A program made the position numbers and the translations under genes. The notes under the pieces were generated by a model. It did no database searches. It worked only from the letters and a program-made list of their open reading frames with translations, and was not told the origin of the DNA. Positions 9,928 to 19,775 of a DNA stretch of 29,164 bases are shown here, piece after piece; the stretch's first letter is position 1; the number at the start of each line of letters is the position of its first letter. This DNA comes from Fonticula alba. Its lineage: Eukaryota; Opisthokonta; Rotosphaerida; Fonticulaceae. The DNA lies in assembly GCF_000388065.1 (NCBI RefSeq), contig NW_009242971.1:1553038-1582201 (forward strand), read 5' to 3'.

Positions 9928-9973
9928 GGGGGGGGGGGGGGGGGGGGGGGGGCCCCCCGCCCCCCCCGCCGAT
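9928..9973 (+). repeat. G run followed by C run (inverted homopolymer pair)
   Basis: About 25 G are followed directly by CCCCCCGCCCCCCCCGCC. The two arms can fold on themselves with almost no spacer and would also stall sequencing. Confidence 0.88.
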
Positions 9974-11045
9974 GCGTCCGCGCGGACGCGCTCCCACAGG
10001 GGGCCGCTTCTTAAGTGTGATCGATAAAGAACGTCGGTCAAACGCCGGATCGGCGGCAGGCTCGATGTGCCGCGGCCCCCGGCCCCGGCGCTTCGCCTCT
10101 ATCCTTCGCCCGCTGGGGGCCGCCCACTCCGGGCCCGCTCTCGTGTGACTGCCCGCCCCGCCCCCTGGAGCCCCGGACCCAGGGGGGAGGGGGGGCGGGG
10201 GGCGGGGGGACCGACACGGCCCGACCCCCGGAAGGATGTCCGATGGGCTTCTCGGCCATGGTGCCAAAGAGAACGACGGACCAGGGGCGGGGGGGGGGGG
10301 GCGAGGGAGATAGCGCCCGCCTTCCCGTCGGGTGCCTCTGCCGAGATCGCCCCCTGGCCTCTCGTCTTGGCCTCCGGGCTGCGACGGCGGGCGCGAGCGC
10401 GCCACTGCCTGGCCGGGGATAGCCCCTTGCGCCATTTTGCCCCGCGCGATCGCTCGCAGGGGCCCCGCCGGTGGCTGACCCGAGCCAGGTTCCCCGATCG
10501 GGGGCGGGGGAGTGGCCGCGGTGGCGGGGTATCTCACACCGGCCGAGAAGGCCGCCCGCCGGCCGAGGGCGAGTGCACCGGCGCGCGTCAACCGGCGCCG
10601 CCAGATAACCGGGTAACCGCGATCGCCGGTGGGTCACCCGCTTTCTAATCTCGGAATCTATTACATCCGCGTCCTGTCTCTTGTTCTTCGTCCCCAGGCT
10701 CCGCGCGCCGCTCGAATGGGAGGTCTCAGCCAGGGGGCTGGGGGGAGAAATGCAACCGGCTTGCCGGATGGAGCCGGGGGTACCGGGGCAGGCCGGCCTG
10801 CAACCGGCCAACGGCAGCAAGTGGATCGCGCCGCTGTTCCGACTGAAATGGAGAATAACAATAAAAAGAAAACACCAGGCGCTCGGTTCCGGGTCCCATG
10901 CCCGCCGCGGGGGTAAGGGGCTGGCCGAGGCGCACCGGCCGCCGTGGTCGCGCCCCACGATTAGGAATCGAAGAGGGGGCGAGCGATGGGGCGTCAGCGT
11001 TCCCACAGGGCGGCATCTTGAGACGGCCAAGCGTTGGCCAGTTCC

Positions 11046-11063
11046 CCCCCCCCCCCCCCCCCG
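11046..11063 (+). repeat. poly-C run
   Basis: About 18 consecutive C in the non-coding stretch between the assembly gap and the 4644-8963 gene. Confidence 0.9.
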
Positions 11064-11309
11064 CTCCCCAGACGCCGGGCGTCGGCGGTTGGCATTCCAC
11101 GTCGCGGACGCGCCCCGCCGGGATGCGCAGCCCCACTTGAGCCCCCGCGGACGCCGGACGCTTGGTCGAAAATTACGTGGCTCTCGCGCGTCCCGTCTTC
11201 CCGTACGCCCCAACCCCGCTGGCCGGGAGAAGAGTCGAGCTGATGTCGGACACGGGCGGACCGCCCCCGACAGGCGCCTGGCTCCGCCCCCGCCCCCCCC
11301 CCCCCCCCC

Positions 11310-12216
11310 NNNNNNNNNNNNNNNNNNNNNNNNNNNNNNNNNNNNNNNNNNNNNNNNNNNNNNNNNNNNNNNNNNNNNNNNNNNNNNNNNNNNNNNNNNN
11401 NNNNNNNNNNNNNNNNNNNNNNNNNNNNNNNNNNNNNNNNNNNNNNNNNNNNNNNNNNNNNNNNNNNNNNNNNNNNNNNNNNNNNNNNNNNNNNNNNNNN
11501 NNNNNNNNNNNNNNNNNNNNNNNNNNNNNNNNNNNNNNNNNNNNNNNNNNNNNNNNNNNNNNNNNNNNNNNNNNNNNNNNNNNNNNNNNNNNNNNNNNNN
11601 NNNNNNNNNNNNNNNNNNNNNNNNNNNNNNNNNNNNNNNNNNNNNNNNNNNNNNNNNNNNNNNNNNNNNNNNNNNNNNNNNNNNNNNNNNNNNNNNNNNN
11701 NNNNNNNNNNNNNNNNNNNNNNNNNNNNNNNNNNNNNNNNNNNNNNNNNNNNNNNNNNNNNNNNNNNNNNNNNNNNNNNNNNNNNNNNNNNNNNNNNNNN
11801 NNNNNNNNNNNNNNNNNNNNNNNNNNNNNNNNNNNNNNNNNNNNNNNNNNNNNNNNNNNNNNNNNNNNNNNNNNNNNNNNNNNNNNNNNNNNNNNNNNNN
11901 NNNNNNNNNNNNNNNNNNNNNNNNNNNNNNNNNNNNNNNNNNNNNNNNNNNNNNNNNNNNNNNNNNNNNNNNNNNNNNNNNNNNNNNNNNNNNNNNNNNN
12001 NNNNNNNNNNNNNNNNNNNNNNNNNNNNNNNNNNNNNNNNNNNNNNNNNNNNNNNNNNNNNNNNNNNNNNNNNNNNNNNNNNNNNNNNNNNNNNNNNNNN
12101 NNNNNNNNNNNNNNNNNNNNNNNNNNNNNNNNNNNNNNNNNNNNNNNNNNNNNNNNNNNNNNNNNNNNNNNNNNNNNNNNNNNNNNNNNNNNNNNNNNNN
12201 NNNNNNNNNNNNNNNN
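11310..12216. other. assembly gap (907 N)
   Basis: All bases are N. The left edge is a C run (about 11292-11309), which probably caused the break. No reading frame that spans it should be trusted. Confidence 0.99.
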
Positions 12217-12707
12217 CTCTGCCCCCGCGCCTTCTTCCGGTCTGCCGTCTGTCCGAGGCACAGGATCTGCGAGGCAACACAGCAGTTAACACGAGCTGGC
12301 ACATGCCGACACACATACAAACACCGCGGGAGATCCCTTTCGTTGCCTCTCCCGCGAACGAGCGGGAACACCCGCGCACGCGAGACCCAGGGCTGGCAAC
12401 AGTCCATTTATTCTGGAACTCAAGGACAAAGCGGATTTGGAGAAAGAAAGACAGAGAGAGGCAGACAGAGTGGACGTGCTCGCGCAGGCGGAATATGCCC
12501 GGCAGACATGCATACACACATGGCAGAGCAGGAAATGGGGAGAGGAGGGGAAGGGAGCGAGGGCAAGGGCGAGAACGCGTAGCCCCCTTGCTTGGCTGGC
12601 CTGTATACGGGGGTGTCCATCACCAGCCAGCGGCAACATTCTAGTTGTGCCCCGAAAGCGTGCAAGACACGCACGATGGGCGCGGGATGCCCCCCGGTCG
12701 CCCCTTC
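12217..12707. other. 3' flank of the 12708-16362 gene
   Basis: The region downstream of the TAG at 12710-12708 on the minus strand. It has a short purine-rich segment near 12440-12470 and no recognisable gene. No AATAAA-type polyadenylation signal is seen on the minus strand. Confidence 0.4.
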
Positions 12708-15700
12708 CTACGCGGGGGCGCTGCTGCCAGGGGATGCCGATTCGGAATCGGTCTGGCTGACGCCCTCGCCGGAGAGATCACTTGACTCCTGCTCCTCGGC
12801 CGCCACAGCATGCGCCGGCCAGTCGAGAGGGACAGAGGGCATGCCACCTGGCAGGGCATCCGCATCGTTGGCCGAGGCACTGTCATCCGGGCCGCCGGGC
12901 GGGCCTTCATCGCTCGAGACACGGGCCTCAGGATTGATCGAGTCGTTCCCCCCCCCGGAAGGGGTCTCGGCGAGCGGCTGATCGTCGGCCAAGGGGTGGT
13001 CCGTCACTTGGGCCACATGTCCCTCGGCCGGGGTGGGACTCGGGCCTCGGGCATCGTGCCCGGGGGTGCTCTGAGCACCAGCATCTCCAGGTCCAAAGTC
13101 CTCACCACGATCGGAGCCCTCGCCGGCGGGCAGGCCGGTGCCCGGGGAGTCCCCACAGCCAGTGTGAAGCTCATCTGCCGCACCTTCCGCCGTGGCAGCC
13201 GTCACCCGGGAAGCAGGGGCAAAAGGCCCGGGCGATGGGGGCTCTTGATGAGGGGCGGCGGCCACCACACTGACCGGAGCGGTCGCATTCAGGGGGGTCG
13301 ACGGTGCTGGCAGGGTAACCTGAGCACCAACTGGTGCCGGGTCAGCTTCCGGGGACATGCGGATACTCTCAGCAGAAGTGGCCGCGACGGTGGCGCCGAC
13401 CGTGGTCATGGGCAGGGCAAGGGCTCCGGCAGTTGGCGATGTTGGTTGGGGGTCCTCCCGGGCAGCAGTCGGTGCTGGCCCCGCCTGCCAATGTGCGGAG
13501 ATGGTCGGAGAGCCTGTTGTGGATGGGGTCGAAGCCGGGGCCGGGGCGGCGACAGGGGCCGCGGCCGGAGCCCACCGCCGACGAATGGCCGGAGCTCGAT
13601 CATCGGCGACGCGGTCCGCTGCGGCTAGCACGACGCCCTCCAACCCAGCAGGGGCAGCCCTCCGACCGGGATCAGCTCCAGCGGCAGCGTCAACAGCCGG
13701 GGCGACTGGGGCAGCCGGGGCAGCAGCCGGGGCAGCAGCCGGGGCAGCGACAGGACCCTGGCGAGCGCCCGCACCAGCCCGCGCCCGGCCGGGACGTCCG
13801 GCATTCTGGGCGGGGTAATCATTGTCCGGCAGGAGTGCTGCCACAAAGTGCACCACAATCCGAGCCGCCGTACGGGCAATGTGTGCCACCAGAGGCTCCG
13901 GAGGAGGGATGGCCGCCCGAGCATCAGCCGCGCGGCGGGTCAGGTCTGAAGGGTCGGGCCGCGGACCACGCGCCGGAGCGGCCCGAGGCTCGGGGGCGGG
14001 GTGCCCCGGGTCGCGGCCATCCGTGCCGGGTTCATCATCGACGGCCACGGCAGCCTCAGCCACAGCGGCCTGAGCCGCAGCAGCCTCAGCCACGGCAGCC
14101 TCAGCGGCCGCGGCCGCGGCCTCGGCGTTCGCCCGGGCCGCTTCGCGCTCCCGCACCGGCCGGTCCAGCATGGCCGCCACCCGGCGAATGATCCACACCA
14201 GTGGCGAAAGGCCGCTGAGGGAGGGTGCGCATGCGCGCGCACACGAGCGCGAGGGGCCGAGGGCAATGTCAGTGCCAAGGAGGACACCGGCACGATGGCG
14301 GCGCGGGAAAAAAAAGAGGAGGAAGAGGCAGCGAAGGAAGAGGAGGAAGAAGGAGCGACGGCATGTCGGTACCCGATCAGCCAGTACGGCTTGTAGGACA
14401 CCATGTCCCAGGTGAAGTAGATGAGGGCCAGAGGGATGAGCAGCAGCAGCAGCTGCAACAGAAGTCCCGGTACACGGATGTGGACTTGGACCTCGTGCAC
14501 ACGCGGCACATCCGGCGGGGCATGGCCTTCGGCAATCCGGTCCACCACTTCCTCCAGCAAATCCCCGACCCGGGCTTCCAGGATCTGGTTGCGGTTGCCG
14601 ATGAACCGCAGCAGCTCGATCATCTCCACGCTGGCCTGCGGACTCTGGAGCAGAGCCACGCTCGGGTTCTCGACCAGCCCGGCAAGCGAGGGGAAGTGCT
14701 GACGGAGGATGTTCCGCCGGTCGGCGGCCATCTCGATGCGCCGGCGCCGGCGCCGGCGCCCGGTCCGGGCGTCGGCCAGAGGACCCGGCTCGCTGGCCGG
14801 GGCGTCCGACTCCTCGATGTCCGCCATATCCCCGCTGGGGCCATGCGAGTGCGAGTGCGAGTGCGAGTGCGAGTGGCTGTGCGAGTGCGAGTGCGAATGG
14901 CCGTGCGAGTGCGAGTGGCTGTGCGAGTGGCTGTGCGGATGGCCCATCAGATAGTGCGGCCGGTCCATGAAGGTGGCCATGCTACCGAAGTAGTATGGGC
15001 GCCGGCGGCGATAGGGTGTCCCGGAGGAGGGTGCCGCCATTTCCAGGGCATAAAGCGTGCCACTGTCGAGGGGGCAGGGAGGAGGAGGAGGAGGAGGAGG
15101 AGGAGGGGGGGCCAGAGAAGGATGGCCACACATATGTGAGACACGGAGCTCTGTTGGAGTGGGAGAGGGAGGAGGCGGAAGAGAGAACAGAGGGAGGAAG
15201 GCAAGCAGCTCGTACTTGACCATCACCACATTCAGCGGGTCCTGCTCGCCGATGGCCGGGATCGAGTCGTCAGCAGGGGTGACAGCCGGTGGGGGGACGG
15301 CCGGGGGCGAGTGAGGCGTCGACAGCGGGGCGGCCGCCTCGAGGGGCGGAGCGGCAGCGATGCCAGGGGCCTGGTCAATCGCGATGCTGGCCGATGGAAG
15401 AGCGCCGGACCCCGAGGAGGGCAAGGTGCTTGGGGGCCGACTGGCGGCATCGCCGGACACGAGACCACCAGTGTCGCCGGGAGTCGGGTCGCTGCTGGGG
15501 CTGGCGGCTGCCAGGCCTGGTGACCGGTCTTCCGTCGAAACAAGTGGGCTGGATTGGCCATCGCGAGAGGGGCTGCTCTTCAAGAAGCTATCGAGCCGGC
15601 AGGCGGCCGCCAGGAAGGTCGACGTCGGATCGCGGACATGCAGCTGCAGGGTCGGCGCGCCGACCGACAAGTTCAAGGTCGACTGGTGGACGTGCGACAG

Positions 15701-16362
15701 CAGACAGCCGAGCGGGCATCCGCGCGAGGGTTAGCCTAAGGGGACGGGCGAGACCGGCGGATAGTCCCCCCCCCCCCCCCCCCTCGCCCTTTGGGCACAG
15801 GAAAGAGAAGGACCACAGGACAGGGGGCCATGCAACGGACCTCGGAAATCGAATCGGCCACCATCTCCGAGTCCCGGAAGAGGCGGCCACCAAAGAGCAG
15901 CGTGGATCGTTCGGCCATCAACAGCAGGGAGTCCACCTGCTCCGAGGGGAGATCCTGCGCGACCAGGGCCCGGTTGAAGGGGACAATCACAAATACCGGG
16001 AAGGCTGATGGCGAGCCGCCCTCGGCCAGGTTGGCCGCGAAGGAGGACACCGCCAACAGGGCCTGCCGGCGCAGGTCCAAGGAGCTGGCATCGCGCGAGA
16101 CCATGAAGCGCACGGTGAAGTCACTGGGAGCCGGGGGGGCCCCAAGGTCGGGCGAGGAGCCGCGGCTGGCGTCCGCCGACATGGCAGTGCCGTGGGCGTT
16201 TGGCGAGGTGAGGCCCCCCTCCACCGGGGAAGAGGGGGTGGTTTGCGCGGCGCCAATCACATAGCGGACCTTCACCCGAGCAAAGGACCCAGGAAAGGCG
16301 GGAAGATCACCGGCGACCGATTGCGCCGGGCGAGCGCCGGCCGCGGTGTCACTGGCCGGCAT
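12708..16362 (-). CDS. ubiquitin-like-domain membrane protein with His-Ser repeat (4 exons, 1061 aa)
   Basis: Exons on the minus strand: 16362-15841, 15682-15216, 15062-14373, 14214-12708; 3186 nt in total, exactly 1062 codons. All three joins keep phase (0, 2, 2). The ATG at 16362 follows a pyrimidine-rich stretch. Residues about 81-193 look like a ubiquitin-like fold: a first strand (DFTVRFMVS), a helix, then [17 protein letters not shown], matching the ubiquitin IFAGKQLEDGRTLSD region. After the phase-0 splice comes a final strand, [10 protein letters not shown]. Next are a Ser/Pro linker, an (HS)n repeat at about 370-404, a basic RRRRRRR cluster, a helical block at about 441-503, a strong transmembrane helix at about 527-549 ([17 protein letters not shown]), a second hydrophobic patch at 556-570 and an Ala/Glu coiled-coil-like stretch at 581-620. 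A third hydrophobic helix lies near 669-690, followed by a long disordered tail. Herp, TMUB and Dsc3 families combine a Ubl with membrane helices, so an ER quality-control role is the best guess. Family assignment is uncertain. Confidence 0.7.
14215..14372 (-). other. intron 3 of the Ubl membrane-protein gene
   Basis: Donor GTACCG at 14372 and acceptor CCCTCAG ending at 14215, 158 nt, phase 2. Removing it joins ...PYWLIG to GLSPLVWII, keeping a hydrophobic segment continuous across the join. The plus strand is A/G-rich in the middle, giving a polypyrimidine tract on the transcribed strand. Confidence 0.75.
14843..14945 (-). repeat. CACTCG hexamer repeat encoding (His-Ser)n
   Basis: The coding strand is a near-perfect CACTCG repeat with occasional CACGGC or CACAGC units, giving about 16 His-Ser pairs with a few His-Gly. 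It is about 35 residues long and lies between the Ubl domain and the transmembrane helix. Confidence 0.92.
15063..15215 (-). other. intron 2 of the Ubl membrane-protein gene
   Basis: Donor GTACGA at 15215 and acceptor CCCCTCGACAG ending at 15063, 153 nt, phase 2. It contains a CTC triplet tract (about 15080-15110) as part of its polypyrimidine tract. Its length is a multiple of three and it has no stop, so retention would add 51 residues without a frameshift. Confidence 0.7.
15683..15840 (-). other. intron 1 of the Ubl membrane-protein gene
   Basis: Donor GAG then GTCCGT at 15840, acceptor CGTCCACCAG ending at 15683, 158 nt, phase 0. The intron contains a G run on the coding strand (C run at 15767-15783) and in-frame stops. 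Splicing here brings the last two strands of the Ubl fold together, which is the main support for this join. Confidence 0.65.
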
Positions 16363-16790
16363 TCTGGAGAACAGGAGGGGGGGGGGGAGGGGGAGGGGGG
16401 GAGGAGCGAGCCAGAAGCAGGGGAGGAGCGGCGGCGAGGGGGGGAGGGAAACTCGAGAGAAGGGGAGCCCAGAGAGTAAGGCAGGGGAGGGGGCGGGGGG
16501 GGCAGGATGGGATGCCCAGAGAAGGGCGAGGGCAAGGGCACCCGAGAGGAAGGATGTGGGGAGTGCGAGTTGGGATGGGTGGCCTGCCCGGTCTCCAGCC
16601 TGGACGCTGCCCGTCCCGAAAAGGGGCGACACGATCGCCCGCCCAACTTGGCTAGGCTGGGCGAGGGCCGACCAACCGGACTGGCGGTTTTAGTGTCTCG
16701 CCTTGGCCGGTGGGCCGCCGTCCAGTTGTCCACAAGGGAGGGATAACATAGGCTGGGCAGCCTGCCCCCGTCCAAGTCCTTCGGAGCATG

Positions 16791-16794
<4 letters not shown>

Positions 16795-16834
<40 letters not shown>
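16795..16834 (+). repeat. (CT)n microsatellite, promoter region
   Basis: About 20 CT units between ATGTCTCTGT and TTTTGTGTCTC in the divergent spacer. Confidence 0.95.
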
Positions 16835-16836
<2 letters not shown>

Positions 16837-17413
16837 GTGTCTCTTTGTTCTACCTCTTTCCTGTGCCCCCCCGCCCCCCCCCCCCCGTCCCCGGGCATCG
16901 CCAATCGAGCGGTGGTGACCCCCTGCCGGGTTGTTCTAGGGCATCCCCGGGCGGCGGCAACAGTAGCAGCAGCGGCTTCGGCCGCTACCCATTTGGGACA
17001 CGGGCCGACACATTTACGCCGAAGAGTCAGCTGACTGTCACGAGACCCCAGCACTGCCGAATTTCCCGCGGCCCGCGGCCATCCCCGACCATCGGCCAGT
17101 GCGTGTGCGCGTCCGGGCGAGCAGGGGGCGCCCCATCGTCTGGGCCGCTTTGCTCCTCATGCGCGCTCTGTCTCCCTTCCCCAGCGCCCGCCCCCCACCC
17201 GCATGGTGGCAATCCGTGTGCGAGGCCCCCCCCCTCCCCCCCCCCGCGCCAGGCCACAAGCCAGCTAGTGGCCAACAGGGACCGATCGGGAGCCGGGACG
17301 GCCCCGGCGACCAACGAACGGCGTTGCATCCCACCTCGCTCTCTGCCCCTTCTCGCGCGTCTTCATTCCGCTTGCCATCTCCTCCACCAGAGCACCCCCT
17401 TCCTTTCCTCTTT

Positions 17414-17414
<1 letters not shown>

Positions 17415-17459
<45 letters not shown>
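17415..17459 (+). repeat. (CT)n microsatellite upstream of PPIL2
   Basis: About 22 CT units ending 64 nt before the PPIL2 start codon, followed by CCTCCTCCTCCCCCTTAG, which resembles a 3' splice acceptor and may mark a 5'UTR intron. Confidence 0.95.
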
Positions 17460-17462
<3 letters not shown>

Positions 17463-17523
17463 TTCTCTCCCCTCCTCCTCCCCCTTAGCCAACCGTCACT
17501 CCTGTCGACGCAAAAGCGCCACG

Positions 17524-19740
17524 ATGGGCAAGTGGACCGACAAGAATTACATCACTGCCTCCGAGTGGCAGCGGGACTTTCACGGCGCCAAGAAGCTCTC
17601 CTCGACCCGCGAGAGCGAGGCGGCCGAGCGGCCACTTCCCTTTGGCTGCTGTTCGCTGAGCTTGCGCCCGGTGGACGGGATTCCGGCCAACACGGTGTGC
17701 ACGCCACAGGGGGATATCTTCGAGCGTCGGTGCGTCTTCATCGTCAATCGAGCATCACCGGGTGGGGCAGAAACAATGGCCTTGGCGCGCATGCGGGCGT
17801 GTGCGCGTGTGCGCGTGTGCGCCTGCTTGACACTCACCCCCTGTCTCCATTCATCCATCCATCCATCCATCCATCCATCCATCCATCCATCCATCCATCC
17901 ATCCATCTCTCTTTCCCTATCTCTCGATCCTCCTTTCTTTCTCTCGCCCCCTCTCGCTCCCCTCTCTTCCCCCTCCCCTCGTTTGCCAGCCTCATCCTGC
18001 GATTCATTCGCCAGCATGGACGCAACCCCGTCTGTGGGAGCCCCCTGCATCCCAATCAGCTGCACCCGCTGAGCCTACACCGAGTGGCCCTGTCATCGGC
18101 CCCGTTGGCGGCCATCCAGACATCCACGTCGCAAGTGCGCGATGAGGGGGCCCGCATCGAGGGGGTTTTTGGTGACCCGGTTGTGGAGAAGTCTTTCACC
18201 GCCGGGTCGACCATTGTGGCGGTGGTGTGCGGCCTGTCCGCCAGCTCCCCCTCTGGCGGTCGGTCCGAAAAGCAGCAAGTTCGCCGTGCCATGGAGGCGG
18301 CGGCGGCCGAGCTGGCCGCCGAGAAGGCCGCGATGGAGGGTGCTCCCGAAGGGGCCGCCCTGCCGGAGCGTGCCACCGCCGCCACCTCGGCCTGGGCATA
18401 TGATCGGGCTACGCTGGAGGATCTGTGCATTCGGAATAGCAGCTGGCGCGACCCGCAAACCGATCGGGCCTTCACCCGCGGGGATATGGTGCTCCTGCAG
18501 CAGGGGTCCACGACGGCCAGCTACTCGGACGCGGCGGCTCGGCTGACTCGGGCCGCGCCGGTGGCCATGTCCCACGGCGCCGGCTCTTCTGACGATTCGG
18601 ATGACGAGCCGGCTCCTGAGCCTGCGCCTGTGGACATTCTCACGCGGAAGTTCCCGGCGCGCTTCTGGTGGCGCCAGGAGAAAGTTCCCTTCCAGTTGCT
18701 GATTGGTATGTTGTCTCTCGCTTTGTCTTTCCCTCTCTCCCTCTCTCCCTCTCTCCCTCTCCACCCTCTCCCCCTCTCCGCCCTCTCCTTCTCCCTCTCT
18801 CCCTCTCTCCCTCTCTCCCTCTCTCCCTCTCTCCCTCTCTCCCTCTGCCTTTGCCTGCTTGTCTGTCTGTCCCCCCTCTCCTCCTTTCTTCAAACTGCCT
18901 CTGCCTTATTACACTCCATCCTTGTTCATTGACCGCCCGTCGGTTCACTTGTGCCCCCCGCCCCCCTTCGCAAAGATGACGATGATGACCCGGAGAGCGC
19001 CTTCATCAACAAGGCCATCATCCCGGAGAAGATTCGTGCGATCACCGCGCGCGACCGGGTGCTCCCGAGTGTTGGTTCGATTCCCGGCGGCAAGGTACGG
19101 CCGGGCGTCCTTCTGTCTTTCCCTCTTCCTTTTGTATTGTTGTTTCACTCGGCACATGGCAACTGTGTGCCAAGCTGACTCCCTGTACGCACCCGGTGCT
19201 GTTGCTGCTTCGGGGCGCTCCAGTCGGTCACCCCCTCCTTTGTCAAGCCCACAGACCACGGCCACACGGCGGCACACTTCACCACCGGTGGCCAGGGCGC
19301 CTCGCTGACGTCGACATCCGTCGCCCCTCAAACCGAGGAGGTCCGCGTTCACTGGAACGCCGACGACGTGATGTACGACAAGATCCGTGATCCCGGGCTG
19401 GTTGATGTGCATGTCGAGGGCCATGGGGTCTTGCGCATCGAGCTCCTCGCGCGATATGCCCCGATGACCTGCCACAATTTCATCCTCCTGGCCAAGGCCG
19501 GCAAGTATGATGGGGTTGGCTTCCACCGGTTGATCCGCAACTTCATGGTGCGTCCTATGGTTGTGGGGTTATGGCGTTTGTCCATGTGCTTGGGATCATC
19601 CATGACAGGCATCCTCCAGGATGTCCAATTCCGGGCCCGCGAGACCCCTTGCCTTGCGCTGTCGTCACTTCGCTTGCCTTTGCTTGTGGCGCCCTCTCCG
19701 CCATGTCTATGGGTCTCAGCCTGCCTGTGCTTTCGCACGT

Positions 19741-19775
<35 letters not shown>

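Larger units (their letters stand above)
9390..11309. other. upstream region of the 4644-8963 gene; no supported gene
   Basis: This interval should contain the 5'UTR exon ending at 9390 and the promoter of the 4644-8963 gene. It holds two long G runs, a purine-rich plus-strand stretch (about 9480-9620) and one A-rich island at 10848-10872 containing AATAAA at 10860-10865, which could be a plus-strand polyadenylation signal. Frames are open on both strands only because of base composition; no domain, no linked splice sites and no RNA gene are visible. Confidence 0.45.
16363..17523. promoter_or_regulatory. divergent intergenic region (shared promoter) between the Ubl gene and PPIL2
   Basis: The two ATGs face away from each other with 1161 bp between. 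The region includes a G-rich plus-strand stretch next to the Ubl gene (16376-16500), two CT microsatellites and short C runs (about 16866-16887, 17227-17247). No TATA box is evident. The CT repeat ending about 64 nt before the PPIL2 ATG probably lies in its 5'UTR or acts as a pyrimidine-rich initiator. Short 5'UTR introns cannot be excluded. Confidence 0.5.

Noticed and set aside
10038-10259. Minus-strand ORF starting at a good Kozak ATG (GGCACCATGGCC, ATG at 10259)
   Set aside because: It is only 73 residues, Pro/Gly/Arg-rich, and no phase-consistent splice to the 4644-8963 gene was found. It could be an upstream ORF, but support is too weak.
17851-18846. Tandem repeats in PPIL2 introns considered as CRISPR or satellite arrays
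   Set aside because: Units are 4-8 nt without spacers, inside spliceosomal introns of a eukaryotic gene; they are simple microsatellites.
19074-19084. tRNA B-box-like sequence GGTTCGATTCC
   Set aside because: It lies inside PPIL2 exon 3 and encodes the conserved-frame residues GSIP; there is no matching A box or acceptor stem at tRNA spacing.
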